Below the pieces are notes generated by a model, which made no database searches, had not been told where the DNA came from, and was given only the letters and a program-made list of their open reading frames with translations. From NCBI GenBank assembly GCA_029251265.1, contig JAQXDR010000101.1:1-33226 (forward strand): DNA of 33,226 nt. Reading direction: 5' to 3'. Source of the DNA: Pseudoprimorskyibacter sp. Its GTDB lineage: Bacteria; Pseudomonadota; Alphaproteobacteria; Rhodobacterales; Rhodobacteraceae. Positions 1 to 7,896 of the stretch are shown here, piece after piece. Made by a program: the position numbers and the translations under genes. Numbering within the stretch: position 1 is the stretch's first letter; each line of letters begins with the position of its first letter.

Positions 1-84
1 ATGCGCGGCAGCTTGCTCCTGTTGGGCAAGGACAATGGCCTTTGGCGCATCAATATCATCCCAAAGATCAGCGGTCGAATTCAT
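1..84 (-). pseudogene. tnpC: IS66-family transposase TnpC (Orf3), N-terminal fragment cut by window edge
   Basis: The minus strand starts at an ATG at 84 with GGGAG nine bases upstream and encodes 28 residues before the left edge. The reading (ADLWDDIDAPKAIVLAQQEQ) resembles the N-terminal segment of IS66 Orf3 transposases, in which an acidic D-D-x-x-A-L-K-A-x-V-L-A-Q stretch leads into a coiled coil. It lies directly downstream of a tnpB relic on the same strand, the usual order tnpA-tnpB-tnpC. Because tnpB is clearly decayed, I treat this gene as part of a relic, but the rest of tnpC lies outside the window, so whether it is intact cannot be judged. It could instead be an unrelated gene start. 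Confidence 0.55.
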
Positions 85-125
85 ACCTGTCATCTCCCAA
101 ATCCGGCAATCAAAGACCCTATTAT

Positions 126-379
126 TCATTCTGCCGAAGTCGGCGGGCGCACCACCAAGGCTTTCACTTTCCGCCAATCCAAACCGGCTACTTGTACGTC
201 ATCACCAATCCCGTTTCGTCCCAATAGACACGCTTCAAACGGAACACAAACACCGTCCCTGTGAACGGCTCCTTGCGCAGCTCGTTCTTTACCAAGGCCG
301 CCAGCCCGTCATGACCTTTGCTGAAGTCCACGCCATTGATCGCCACACCTGTCCGCATCCGGTGCGACGGGAAGATCAT
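126..379 (-). pseudogene. tnpB: IS66-family TnpB (Orf2), internally deleted relic
   Basis: From an ATG at 379 the minus strand reads MIFPSHRMR, then VDFSKGHDGLAALVKNEL and PFTGTVFVFR, the hallmark N-terminal half of IS66 Orf2. The frame stops at 188 (TAG), after about 63 residues, where intact Orf2 has about 115. The conserved C-terminal reading (GLDWRKVKALVVRPPTSAE, stop at 126-128) continues immediately downstream in another frame, so roughly 30 residues between the two parts are missing. A smaller deletion is also likely after VFVFR, where family members carry a longer basic stretch before YWD. The gene cannot make a functional protein. The ATG overlaps the stop of the tnpA remnant (ATGA), matching the translational coupling of IS66 elements. 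Confidence 0.8.
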
Positions 380-463
380 GTAGCACCAACCGCCCGAACG
401 ATCCCGGTGATCCGTTTTGCACGGACCCGCAGATCAAACGCTCACACCGAAGGTGTGCTCTGA
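378..463 (-). pseudogene. Probable 3' remnant of IS66-family tnpA (Orf1)
   Basis: The minus-strand frame ending at 378-380 reads RVRAKRITGIVRAVGAT followed by TGA, and that stop overlaps the tnpB ATG as ATGA. Upstream in the same frame there is a stop within about 20 codons, and no Orf1 N-terminal helix-turn-helix is visible, so only the tail of the gene remains. The identification rests mainly on position and on the coupled overlap; the residues alone are weak evidence. No terminal inverted repeat of the element could be recognised in the roughly 100 bases further right. Confidence 0.4.
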
Positions 464-547
464 ATAACGCTGACTATCGGGTAGCGGGGTAGCAAAAAGC
501 CTCCCCACCATGTCATCAACGATCTATCATATCGCCGCAAGACCGCT

Positions 548-562
548 GCCCCTCTTCGGGGC
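548..562 (-). terminator. Small GC hairpin just after the ABC operon
   Basis: A perfect GCCCC/GGGGC stem with a five-base loop begins two bases after the stop of the last ABC gene. There is no T-run behind it on the minus strand, so it is a weak terminator candidate or an mRNA 3'-end stabiliser. Confidence 0.3.
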
Positions 563-564
563 GA

Positions 565-1647
565 TCAATGGCAAACAAGAGTCCCATCACTGAATATAAG
601 CAGATCTTTATCATCCACGAAAAGGCCGACCTTATCACCGGGGCTTACTGTTTTGTGATGTCTCGATTTTACCTTCAAAGTCTCGTCCACCGATGTCCTG
701 AGGGTAAACACACGTTCAATCCCCAAGTTCTCTACTGCTTGGACGGTGGCGTGGGGACTATTGTCAGCCAGATCTTTGGACATCTTTATATGTTCGGGTC
801 GAACACCAAACTTCGTACTACGATCACGTGCATCTGCGGGCACCTCAACCGATATATCCAACGACGGACAGTGCAAATCTGCATTGCGCTGTTCTGCCGA
901 AAAAAGGTTTAGCGGGGGAGACCCAATAAAGTATCCTACAAACTCGTTTTGCGGACGGGCGAACAGTTGCTCTGGCGGACCTGCTTGTTGCACACGGCCA
1001 TCTTTCATAACAACCACTTCGTCGGCAAAAGACATGGCCTCGCTCTGATCGTGAGTGACCAAGATCATTGTGATGCCTGTCGCCCGATTTATCTCACGCA
1101 ATCTGCGCCTCAGGCCAAACTTCATTTGAGGATCGATCACCGTCAGCGGCTCGTCCAGTAACACCGCACTTACATCATCACGCACCAAACCACGGCCAAG
1201 AGAGATCAGCTGCTTCTGATCTGCACTAAGACTTCGAGCAGGCTCATTCAGGATATCGTCGAGATCCAGAAGATCCGCGATATGTGCCACACGATCCTTG
1301 ATCTTTGAGCGGTCCCAGTTCCTGCATTCTAATGGAAACGCAAGATTTTGCCGTACTGTCTTGGTTGTATAAATAACCGGAAACTGAAAGACTTGGGCTA
1401 TATTACGCTTGGCAGTTCCGGCATGGGTCATGTCCTTACCGTCGAAAAACAACTGCCCATCAGAGGGCGTCAAAAGGCCCGAAATTATATTTAACATCGT
1501 GGTTTTGCCGCAGCCTGATGGGCCAAGCAGCGCATATGTTTTGCCATCCGCCCACACGAGATCGACAGGTTTCAAAGCGTAATCCGCATCAGACTTCGGA
1601 TCAGAAAGATACGAATGTCCCAAACCTTTCAGAACAATCTCAGCCAT
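565..1647 (-). CDS. ABC transporter ATP-binding protein, GlpT-like (degenerate signature)
   Basis: This is a 360-residue cytoplasmic nucleotide-binding subunit of a carbohydrate or polyol importer. Walker A GPSGCGKT is at residues 42-49, Walker B AVLLDEP at 161-167, and the H-loop LVTHD has His199. A TOBE-like regulatory domain follows from about residue 240. The ABC signature, normally LSGGQ, reads LSADQ at 140-144, followed by KQLISLGRGL, as in GlpT-type partners of the alphaproteobacterial glycerol importer. The gene starts at an ATG overlapping the stop of the preceding ATPase gene (TAATG), so the two are translationally coupled and probably form a heterodimer. The substrate cannot be read from this subunit, and similarity to the glycerol system is at the level of family only. 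It is the last gene of the operon. Confidence 0.9.
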   Translation of the reverse strand: MAEIVLKGLGHSYLSDPKSDADYALKPVDLVWADGKTYALLGPSGCGKTTMLNIISGLLTPSDGQLFFDGKDMTHAGTAKRNIAQVFQFPVIYTTKTVRQNLAFPLECRNWDRSKIKDRVAHIADLLDLDDILNEPARSLSADQKQLISLGRGLVRDDVSAVLLDEPLTVIDPQMKFGLRRRLREINRATGITMILVTHDQSEAMSFADEVVVMKDGRVQQAGPPEQLFARPQNEFVGYFIGSPPLNLFSAEQRNADLHCPSLDISVEVPADARDRSTKFGVRPEHIKMSKDLADNSPHATVQAVENLGIERVFTLRTSVDETLKVKSRHHKTVSPGDKVGLFVDDKDLLIFSDGTLVCH

Positions 1648-2699
1648 TACCCAGTCCTTTCGGTAATGTTTCCGCCCGCCTGCGAAAACAGCAATAACGC
1701 GCTCGTCTCGAGTGATACGCCAAATTTGACCCCGGGACTATATTCTCGAATACCATCAACCAGCATCACAGCCTCGCCAAAAGGAAGCCGAAGATGCACG
1801 ATTGTGTCCGAGCCGGAAAATTCCGCGAGCGTGACCTGAGCCGGAATATCCCCCCCAATTGTCAAAGCATCCGGACGGATCCCGATCCTAACAGGGCCAT
1901 CAGCACCAAGCGAAAGCGATGTTTCATCAACAGCAGAGCCATCATTAAAATAAAGGTGCCCATTTTTGACCTCTCCGGCGCAAATCGAAATCGGCGGATC
2001 ACTGATAACCTGCGCAACCTCAATGCTGGGAGGATTTTCAAACAGCTCGCCAGGGTCGCCTTTTGCAACGATCCGACCCTCGTGCATGACGATCAATTCA
2101 TCACCCAACTGCATCGCTTCGCCGGGTTCTGTCGTGGTATAAAGAATAATTCCATCAGAGTTTTTTTCCAAAAGCCTTGGGAACTCTTCCCGCAGCTGCT
2201 CTCGCAACTTGTAGTCCAAATTGGCCAAAGGCTCGTCCATCAGCAAAATTCGGGCATGCTTTACAATTGCGCGCGCCAAAGCAACACGCTGCTGCTGACC
2301 ACCCGAAAGCTCGGACGGTTTGCGCGTCTCAAACTCTGCCAAGCCCACAAGCTCCAAAGCTTCGCGTGCGCGCGCTAAGGCATCTATCTTATTGACCTTT
2401 TTGCGTCGCAATGGAAAAGCAACGTTGGCCAACACATCCAAATGTGGATAGTTGATGAACTGCTGGTACACCATTGCCATCTGCCGAGCTCGAATAGGCG
2501 TGCGGTCTAGATTTTTACCATCAAGATGAACGGCACCCTCAGCAATCGGGTCAAGTCCAATCAATGTCCGCAAAAGCTCAGTTTTTCCGGCACCAGTCCG
2601 CCCAAGAATGGTATAGATCTTGCCAGGCTCAAAGGTGACATCCAACCCAGAGAGCGGCAATTTAGGGTGAGGTGTTGTCAGGTTCTGAAGGGTCAGCAT
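1647..2699 (-). CDS. ABC transporter ATP-binding protein, GlpS-like (no H-loop histidine)
   Basis: A 350-residue ATPase subunit of the same importer. Walker A GRTGAGKT is at 33-40, a canonical signature LSGGQQQR at 131-138, and Walker B ILLMDEP with its catalytic Glu at 151-157. Where the H-loop histidine should stand the sequence reads YTTTEPGEAM, with Thr190 at the aligned position. A C-terminal TOBE-like region follows. I chose the ATG at 2699, which has AGGTAAG upstream and lies four bases after the permease stop; a longer frame from 2765 would overlap the permease gene and adds residues unlike the family. Its defects are complementary to those of the next ATPase, suggesting a heterodimer with one good and one degenerate ATP site. 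Confidence 0.9.
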   Translation of the reverse strand: MLTLQNLTTPHPKLPLSGLDVTFEPGKIYTILGRTGAGKTELLRTLIGLDPIAEGAVHLDGKNLDRTPIRARQMAMVYQQFINYPHLDVLANVAFPLRRKKVNKIDALARAREALELVGLAEFETRKPSELSGGQQQRVALARAIVKHARILLMDEPLANLDYKLREQLREEFPRLLEKNSDGIILYTTTEPGEAMQLGDELIVMHEGRIVAKGDPGELFENPPSIEVAQVISDPPISICAGEVKNGHLYFNDGSAVDETSLSLGADGPVRIGIRPDALTIGGDIPAQVTLAEFSGSDTIVHLRLPFGEAVMLVDGIREYSPGVKFGVSLETSALLLFSQAGGNITERTG

Positions 2700-2703
2700 A
2701 GTC

Positions 2704-3549
2704 TTACCTAAAAGCTCCTGCGAGAGATCCGCGGGACATGAAACGTTCAACGACGATGGCAACAAGCGCCAGCGGCGTCACTGAGATCAATGCAAATGCT
2801 GATAACGACCACCAGGGCGTCACTGACGAATTCAACGACACAATGGCAACAGGCAGCAGCTGCGTTTCGGTAAACGTCAACGTGAAGGCGAAGAAAAAGT
2901 CATTCCACCCGAAAATGAGACAAAACATTCCAGCGACCACAAGACCCGCCAACGAATTCGGTAGAACAACACGAAAGAATGCGCCAATCGGTGTGCATCC
3001 ATCGATCATCGCCATCTCGTCAAGTTCTTTGGGAATAGAGGCAAAGAAATCAATCATCACCCACACCGCAATCGGCAAAAGCAATGCGATATAAACGATA
3101 ACCAACCCAGCTATCGTATCCAGCGCGCGAATTTCCTTCAGCATCAAAAAGAACGGGATCGCCAGAACGATGGGGGGCATAATGCGTTGCGATATAAAGA
3201 AAAAGGTGATGTCAGCGTTTTTTATAAACCCAAGCTTAAATTTGTATCTGCTTAGCCCGTACGCCGCCAAAGTTCCAAGAACCAGACTGATAACACTCGC
3301 CAACAGCGTAACGGTCGCAGAGTTGAAAAACGGTGTGATAATATTGATACCCCTACTGCCCGAGGCAAACAGAGATTGCCAACCTTGTAACGACGGCTCA
3401 AATTCCACCCATGGAAGATACCGGGCCCCACTGGTGACCGCGTTCGCGTCTTTGAAGGATGTGCTCAAGGCCCAGAGGAAGGGAAAGACGACAAAGATCG
3501 ACCACGCCAACAGAAAGAGGTATTTGATTGTGTTATAGGTCCTGGTCAT
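2704..3549 (-). CDS. Carbohydrate ABC transporter permease (MalG-type)
   Basis: A 281-residue inner-membrane subunit with six predicted transmembrane segments. It is recognised by the N-terminal pattern FPFLWALSTSFKD typical of MalG-like permeases and by the cytoplasmic EAA loop ELDEMAMIDGCTPIGAFFRV near residues 185-205, which docks on the ATPases. The start is one base from the stop of the preceding permease gene, and the stop is four bases before the first ATPase gene, so it belongs to the same transcript. It forms the membrane channel with the other permease. The sequence itself does not reveal the substrate. Confidence 0.92.
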   Translation of the reverse strand: MTRTYNTIKYLFLLAWSIFVVFPFLWALSTSFKDANAVTSGARYLPWVEFEPSLQGWQSLFASGSRGINIITPFFNSATVTLLASVISLVLGTLAAYGLSRYKFKLGFIKNADITFFFISQRIMPPIVLAIPFFLMLKEIRALDTIAGLVIVYIALLLPIAVWVMIDFFASIPKELDEMAMIDGCTPIGAFFRVVLPNSLAGLVVAGMFCLIFGWNDFFFAFTLTFTETQLLPVAIVSLNSSVTPWWSLSAFALISVTPLALVAIVVERFMSRGSLAGAFR

Positions 3550-3550
3550 T

Positions 3551-4417
3551 TCAGGCGTCCTTTCCCACCAAAAACCGCATCAACAGTTTGGCAATGATTG
3601 TCAGTGTGATGATCATCAACACGAGGTAAGTCAAAGAAAGCGCTGCAGAATATCCCACCTGAAAATCGCGCAGTCCGCGGATATAGATGTAATAGGATGG
3701 CGTCTCCGTCGCAGTACCTGGACCGCCAGAGGTCAGGATATAGACGGTGTCCATAATTTTTGATGCTTCGATCAGCCTAATGATGAGTGCTCCAATCGAA
3801 ATTGGCGCCATCAAAGGAAAGGTCACTTGCCAAAACGTCCGAACAGGGCCAGCGCCATCAATAGCGGCTGCAAGGTACGGCTCACGTGGCAAAGACACCA
3901 AACCCGCAAACAGAAGCAGAAACATAAAGGGTGTCCATTGCCATACTTCGACAATAACAACGCTGACGAAGGCTCCCGCAGCACTAGACAACCATGGAAC
4001 AGGGCCTATGCCAAATGCAGACAAAATGTCATTCGCAGGGCCTAGGCTTTCATGTAGCATGGTACGCCAGATAACAGACATTACAACCGGCGTGGTCATC
4101 ATCGGAACCAGAAACAAAACGCGAAAGATACGACCACCCTTCATTTGCTTCCACACCGCAAGAGCGAGAGCAAAACCGATGACATATTGCAGCGTGACGG
4201 TGATAAAGCTCAGTGAAGACAACCGCAGCAAGCTTTCCCAGAAACGCGTATCTTCGAAGACGCGGGTGTAGTTACGCCCGCCGATGTAATCAAGACCTGC
4301 CTGATACACATCCCAGCTGGAAAAGCTGACGCGAACTGTGAAAATTAGAGGGAACAGGATGATTGCCACAAGCGTCAACAGCGCGGGCAATAGGAAGAAG
4401 TGCTTGGGCTTTAGCAT
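3551..4417 (-). CDS. Carbohydrate ABC transporter permease (MalF-type)
   Basis: A 288-residue inner-membrane protein opening with a hydrophobic helix (FFLLPALLTLVAIILFPL) and containing about six transmembrane segments. The EAA loop reads EPYLAAAIDGAGPVRTFWQV near residues 185-205, as expected for the first permease of a CUT1-type importer. It ends one base before the second permease gene. A long stem-loop separates it from the upstream binding-protein gene, a common arrangement that allows the binding protein to be made in excess. Confidence 0.92.
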   Translation of the reverse strand: MLKPKHFFLLPALLTLVAIILFPLIFTVRVSFSSWDVYQAGLDYIGGRNYTRVFEDTRFWESLLRLSSLSFITVTLQYVIGFALALAVWKQMKGGRIFRVLFLVPMMTTPVVMSVIWRTMLHESLGPANDILSAFGIGPVPWLSSAAGAFVSVVIVEVWQWTPFMFLLLFAGLVSLPREPYLAAAIDGAGPVRTFWQVTFPLMAPISIGALIIRLIEASKIMDTVYILTSGGPGTATETPSYYIYIRGLRDFQVGYSAALSLTYLVLMIITLTIIAKLLMRFLVGKDA

Positions 4418-4440
4418 CTGAATTCAACGACCTTTATGCG

Positions 4441-4469
4441 AAGGAGGGCGGCCCATGCCGCCTCTCCTT
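4441..4469. terminator. Stem-loop between binding-protein and permease genes
   Basis: AAGGAG plus GGCGGC pairs with GCCGCC plus CTCCTT around a CCAT loop, with a single bulged T: a 12-bp stem. On the plus strand it is followed by a T-run. On the minus strand, in which the operon is transcribed, there is no T-run. It therefore probably acts as a 3'-stabilising or partial-attenuation hairpin lowering expression of the permease and ATPase genes relative to the binding protein. Confidence 0.6.
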
Positions 4470-4488
4470 TTTCTTATATTGAGGCGTA

Positions 4489-6027
4489 TCAGCCCTCGTT
4501 GTCCTCAAGACGAACAACGTTGGCATAAGCGTCGCGCAGGCGATCTTCGCCGATACGATCAACAATGCCCGCCCATTCCTTGGCGACATCATCGAGCGCA
4601 TCTTGCGCCGATTTCTGGCCAGCCAATGCTTCGGCTACGCCATTCGCCATGGACGACATGAACTGACCGACACCTGGGATACGCAAGTCATATACTCGGT
4701 TTTCGCTCAATTCCATCTCTGAAAGCGTTTTGACATAGCTGTCGGCGACAGACGCGTCCCAACCAAGGCCCTGCCAGAAACCGCTGTCAAAGTGGCTGTC
4801 ACGGTAAGGGTTTACACCAAAACGACCAATTTGAAGATCGTGGAAGGTATTTGCCTCGTTCGAGAAGAAGCAAAGATAGTCAAATGCCATCTCTTTTTCT
4901 TCTGACATATCCGACACGGCAGAGGACCAGCCCCAAGTCATGTATGGCGCAAGGCTTGGTTCGTCAAAGTTATCCCATTGACCACTGTCGCGGTTCCAAA
5001 CTTCACGCGCACCAGGCAACGGCGCCGCGCCAACCATGTCCCGAATTCGGCTATCTTCCTGCTGAGCCTGAATAAACGCGTCATCCCATGAGTAGCTCAT
5101 CAGTGTCTGACCACCGCCGAACGAGAAGATCTCGTCACCAAGGCCAAAGTTCGTACCACCGGGAGGGAACGATTTTTGCGCGTCAACAAAAAGCTCTAGA
5201 CCACGTACGAAGCCTGGTGTGTTGATCAATGGCTCCATTGTTTCCAGATCAAAGAAGAAACCGCCCGTTACATCAGGGTGCTTTGCATAAGGTGCTGCAC
5301 GGCTGATAAAGGCCGAGAACATAAGGTCGTCACGCTTGGCAACTTCGGCCGAGCCATAGTTGACCTCGCCATCTCCGTCCCAGTCAAACCCTGAGAAGAA
5401 TGCAGCAACCTCGTTGTACTCTTCCCATGTTTCAGGAACAGCAAGATCGCGTCCTGTTGCGTCCTTAAACCTTGCTTGCAGCTCAGCATTTTCGAAGGCA
5501 TCGGTGCGATATTTCAGATAGTGGCGGTCGCCATCCATCGGATACTGGATCATCTGGCCGTTCCACGTGGCGACACCTTTGAAGCTGTCGGTCACATCAG
5601 ACATACCGGACGAGTTGAGGAATGCATCAGGCACAGGTGCCAAGAAGCGGTTGAAGTCACCGATCCAGAGCGATCCGTAGAACAAAACGTCATATGCGTT
5701 CTGGCCGCTTTGGAACGGAATCATGATCCGCTGGAACAGATCACCAAACGGAACATGCACCACGTTGACCTCGGCGCCTGTCAGCTCTGCGAACTGCTCT
5801 GCGTGAAGCGCTGTCGGCTCACCAATCACGGGAATCGCGTGTGTGATGATATTCAGGGTGCGGCCTGAGTAATCCTTGGCATCTGTCGCAGCAAAGTTGC
5901 ATGTGCCAGGTAGATCAGAGTCGATCCCGAACCTGCTGTAATCCTGTGCCTGCGCCATCGGCGCAGTCAAAACCCCGGTTACCGCAAGGGCAATCGCCGA
6001 TAGCGAGCCAGTAAATTGCTTCTTCAT
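4489..6027 (-). CDS. ABC transporter periplasmic solute-binding protein (family 1)
   Basis: A 512-residue extracytoplasmic binding protein. The start at 6027 (MKKQFTGS) has an excellent GGGAGGA five bases upstream and gives a classic Sec signal peptide: Lys-Lys, a hydrophobic core and an Ala-x-Ala site at MAQA before QDYSRF, with cleavage near residue 26. A longer in-frame reading from 6117 would overlap the dehydrogenase gene and is rejected. The mature protein shows the two-lobe family-1 pattern (TLNIITHAIPVIGEP, DVLFYGSLWIGDFNRF, VPETWEEYNEVA, MSYSWDDAFI), typical of sugar and polyol binding. At about 485 mature residues it is longer than most maltose-type proteins. Two dehydrogenase genes immediately upstream suggest a substrate that is oxidised after uptake. 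Confidence 0.92.
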   Translation of the reverse strand: MKKQFTGSLSAIALAVTGVLTAPMAQAQDYSRFGIDSDLPGTCNFAATDAKDYSGRTLNIITHAIPVIGEPTALHAEQFAELTGAEVNVVHVPFGDLFQRIMIPFQSGQNAYDVLFYGSLWIGDFNRFLAPVPDAFLNSSGMSDVTDSFKGVATWNGQMIQYPMDGDRHYLKYRTDAFENAELQARFKDATGRDLAVPETWEEYNEVAAFFSGFDWDGDGEVNYGSAEVAKRDDLMFSAFISRAAPYAKHPDVTGGFFFDLETMEPLINTPGFVRGLELFVDAQKSFPPGGTNFGLGDEIFSFGGGQTLMSYSWDDAFIQAQQEDSRIRDMVGAAPLPGAREVWNRDSGQWDNFDEPSLAPYMTWGWSSAVSDMSEEKEMAFDYLCFFSNEANTFHDLQIGRFGVNPYRDSHFDSGFWQGLGWDASVADSYVKTLSEMELSENRVYDLRIPGVGQFMSSMANGVAEALAGQKSAQDALDDVAKEWAGIVDRIGEDRLRDAYANVVRLEDNEG

Positions 6028-6055
6028 AGTTTCCTCCCAAGTTTGGATGATAGCA

Positions 6056-7108
6056 TCATGGTATAAGGACCGCACGGCCCTTGATTTTCCCATGATGAAG
6101 GCTTCGGAGCGCCACATTGGCGTCCTTTAGTTTGAATTCATGAGTTTCCAGATTGACCATTCCTCTGTTGGCCAATTCCATCAGCTCGGTTAGTTCGGCC
6201 CAGGTCCCGACTAGGTTCCCGATGATGTTTTTTTCACAGGCAATTAAATCCAAAGCCGGGATCTGGACATCTTCACCGTAGCCGACGAGGTAAAAGCTTC
6301 CGGCATTGCGCGTCATCGCAAGACCTTTTGACGTTGTTCCGTTGGTTCCGACAAAGTCTATGACAGCCTCGGCGCCCTTACCTTTTGTTTGCGACAGGAC
6401 GGCTTCGATTTCGCCTCCATCGGCTTTAATGAGGTGATCTGCCCCGCATTCCTCGGCCAGCTGCAACGCAACATCCGAGGTATCGACCACAATTATTTCG
6501 GACGCGCACATTGCACGCAGAACTTGAATCGCAATATGACCCAAACCCCCTGCCCCAATAACCACGCAATATTCACCTGGCAAAAGGTGACGGGTCGCCT
6601 TTTTGGCCGCCCGATAGGCCGTAAGGCCTGCAACCGAATATGGCGCAACGTCCCTCGGCTCAAGAGTTTTGGGCAAAGCCACAATATTGCGTGCCGTTGT
6701 TACCAACGCCTCGGCATAACCACCGTTTGCATCAAGTCCAGGGAATGTCCCGTCGGCGTGCATATCTTGCCCGCGACGGGACGCCAAAGATGTACCTTTT
6801 GATGTTTTCGGGTAAACAATGACAGGGTCGCCTTTTTTCAGGCCTTCGACATGTGATCCGACCTCCTCGACCCAGCCAGCATTTTCATGGCCAAGTATCA
6901 GCGGCAACAGTTTATCACCGGTCGGGTCCAAATGAGGTCGCCAAATACCCTCAATCACATGCAAATCGGTTCTGCAGACACCTGCACCACCAATTCGCAC
7001 GATGACATCAGACGGTTTGGTCAATACGGGATCAGGATAATCCTCGTAATTCAACCAACGTGACGCCTTCAGATCATCGTCGTAATTATGAAGTATTTGC
7101 GCTTTCAC
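6056..7108 (-). CDS. Medium-chain alcohol dehydrogenase, NAD(P)-dependent, lacking structural zinc site
   Basis: A 350-residue cytoplasmic dehydrogenase of the zinc-containing MDR family, inferred to oxidise an alcohol or polyol with NAD(P)+. Catalytic zinc ligands are present: Cys45 in GVCRTDLH, and His74-Glu75 in LGHENAGWVEEVG. A Rossmann motif GAGGLGHIAIQ lies near residue 175. The structural-zinc lobe, normally C-x2-C-x2-C-x7-C, keeps its spacing and flanks (RRGQDMH, FPGLDANGGYAE), but all four cysteines are replaced by Lys104, Ser107, Ser110 and Ala118. The start is a GTG at 7108 with AGGGGTG upstream. It lies 32 bases after the SDR gene and 28 bases before the binding-protein gene, within one operon. 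The substrate is unknown. Confidence 0.9.
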   Translation of the reverse strand: MKAQILHNYDDDLKASRWLNYEDYPDPVLTKPSDVIVRIGGAGVCRTDLHVIEGIWRPHLDPTGDKLLPLILGHENAGWVEEVGSHVEGLKKGDPVIVYPKTSKGTSLASRRGQDMHADGTFPGLDANGGYAEALVTTARNIVALPKTLEPRDVAPYSVAGLTAYRAAKKATRHLLPGEYCVVIGAGGLGHIAIQVLRAMCASEIIVVDTSDVALQLAEECGADHLIKADGGEIEAVLSQTKGKGAEAVIDFVGTNGTTSKGLAMTRNAGSFYLVGYGEDVQIPALDLIACEKNIIGNLVGTWAELTELMELANRGMVNLETHEFKLKDANVALRSLHHGKIKGRAVLIP

Positions 7109-7140
7109 TATTCACCCCTGATGTGAGACTGCATTCTGGT

Positions 7141-7896
7141 CTAGAACATTACCTCACCGCCATTTGGCGATATGCAGCTGCCATGGAAAAAGCTGCCCTC
7201 GGCGGAGGCGAGAAATACGACAGAGGGCGCAATCTCTTCGACTTCTGCGAAACGTGCCAAAGGAATAGAATCCTTAAGTGTTTTGAGAAGTTCGTCCGAC
7301 AAAGGTGTCAACAGATCGGTGTTTGTCACACCTGGTGCAACAGCATTCACCAAAACACCGGTTTGCGCGCACTCAAGGGCCAAGGCCTTGGTCAACGTCG
7401 CATTTGCACCCTTCGCAGCGCAATAGTGCGTCAGCGTTGGTGCGCCTTTGTAGGCCAACTGCGACGTGATATTAATGATGCGCCCTTCACCGCGCGCCTT
7501 CATGTCCCGATAGACGGTTTGCGCCATGAAGAATGTGCCTTTTACATGCACGTTCAACATACGGTCAAAGCTGTCTTCGCTGATGTCTTCAAAGTTTTCG
7601 GTGATGTTATGGCCTGCGTTGTTCACCAAGATGTCGATGTCACCCAACGCCGCTTTCGCATCACTGTAAAAAGCCTGTATTGCTGCAACGTCTGACACAT
7701 CGCATTCCGCAGCAAGGCACTTTCGGCCCATGGCCTCAATCTGCTGCTTTGTCGCGGTCGCTTTTTCGTCATCACGAAAATGGCAGAACGCGATGTCGGC
7801 GCCTTCGTGTGCAAGCGCCAGCGCAATGCCGCGCCCGATCCCACGCGAGCCGCCAGAAACAATTGCAGTTTTTCCAGTCAATTTGGGTTGGGACAT
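7141..7896 (-). CDS. Short-chain dehydrogenase/reductase (classical SDR)
   Basis: A 251-residue classical SDR. It shows the cofactor motif GGSRGIGRG near residue 15, NNAG near 90, the catalytic Ser in NITSQ and the Y-x-x-x-K pair in HYCAAKGA near 155. The C-terminal end (PNGGEVMF) matches the usual G-G dimerisation region. The ATG at 7896 has AAGGAAAG upstream. It is the first gene of the operon that also carries the alcohol dehydrogenase and the ABC importer, and it faces the divergent regulator gene. With the alcohol dehydrogenase it could carry out successive or stereospecific oxidations of the imported compound; the reaction is inferred from context only. Confidence 0.92.
   Translation of the reverse strand: MSQPKLTGKTAIVSGGSRGIGRGIALALAHEGADIAFCHFRDDEKATATKQQIEAMGRKCLAAECDVSDVAAIQAFYSDAKAALGDIDILVNNAGHNITENFEDISEDSFDRMLNVHVKGTFFMAQTVYRDMKARGEGRIINITSQLAYKGAPTLTHYCAAKGANATLTKALALECAQTGVLVNAVAPGVTNTDLLTPLSDELLKTLKDSIPLARFAEVEEIAPSVVFLASAEGSFFHGSCISPNGGEVMF

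Noticed and set aside
4489-6117. Longer binding-protein reading starting at 6117
   Set aside because: The extra 30 residues precede a perfect signal peptide and overlap the dehydrogenase gene; the ATG at 6027 has a strong ribosome-binding site.
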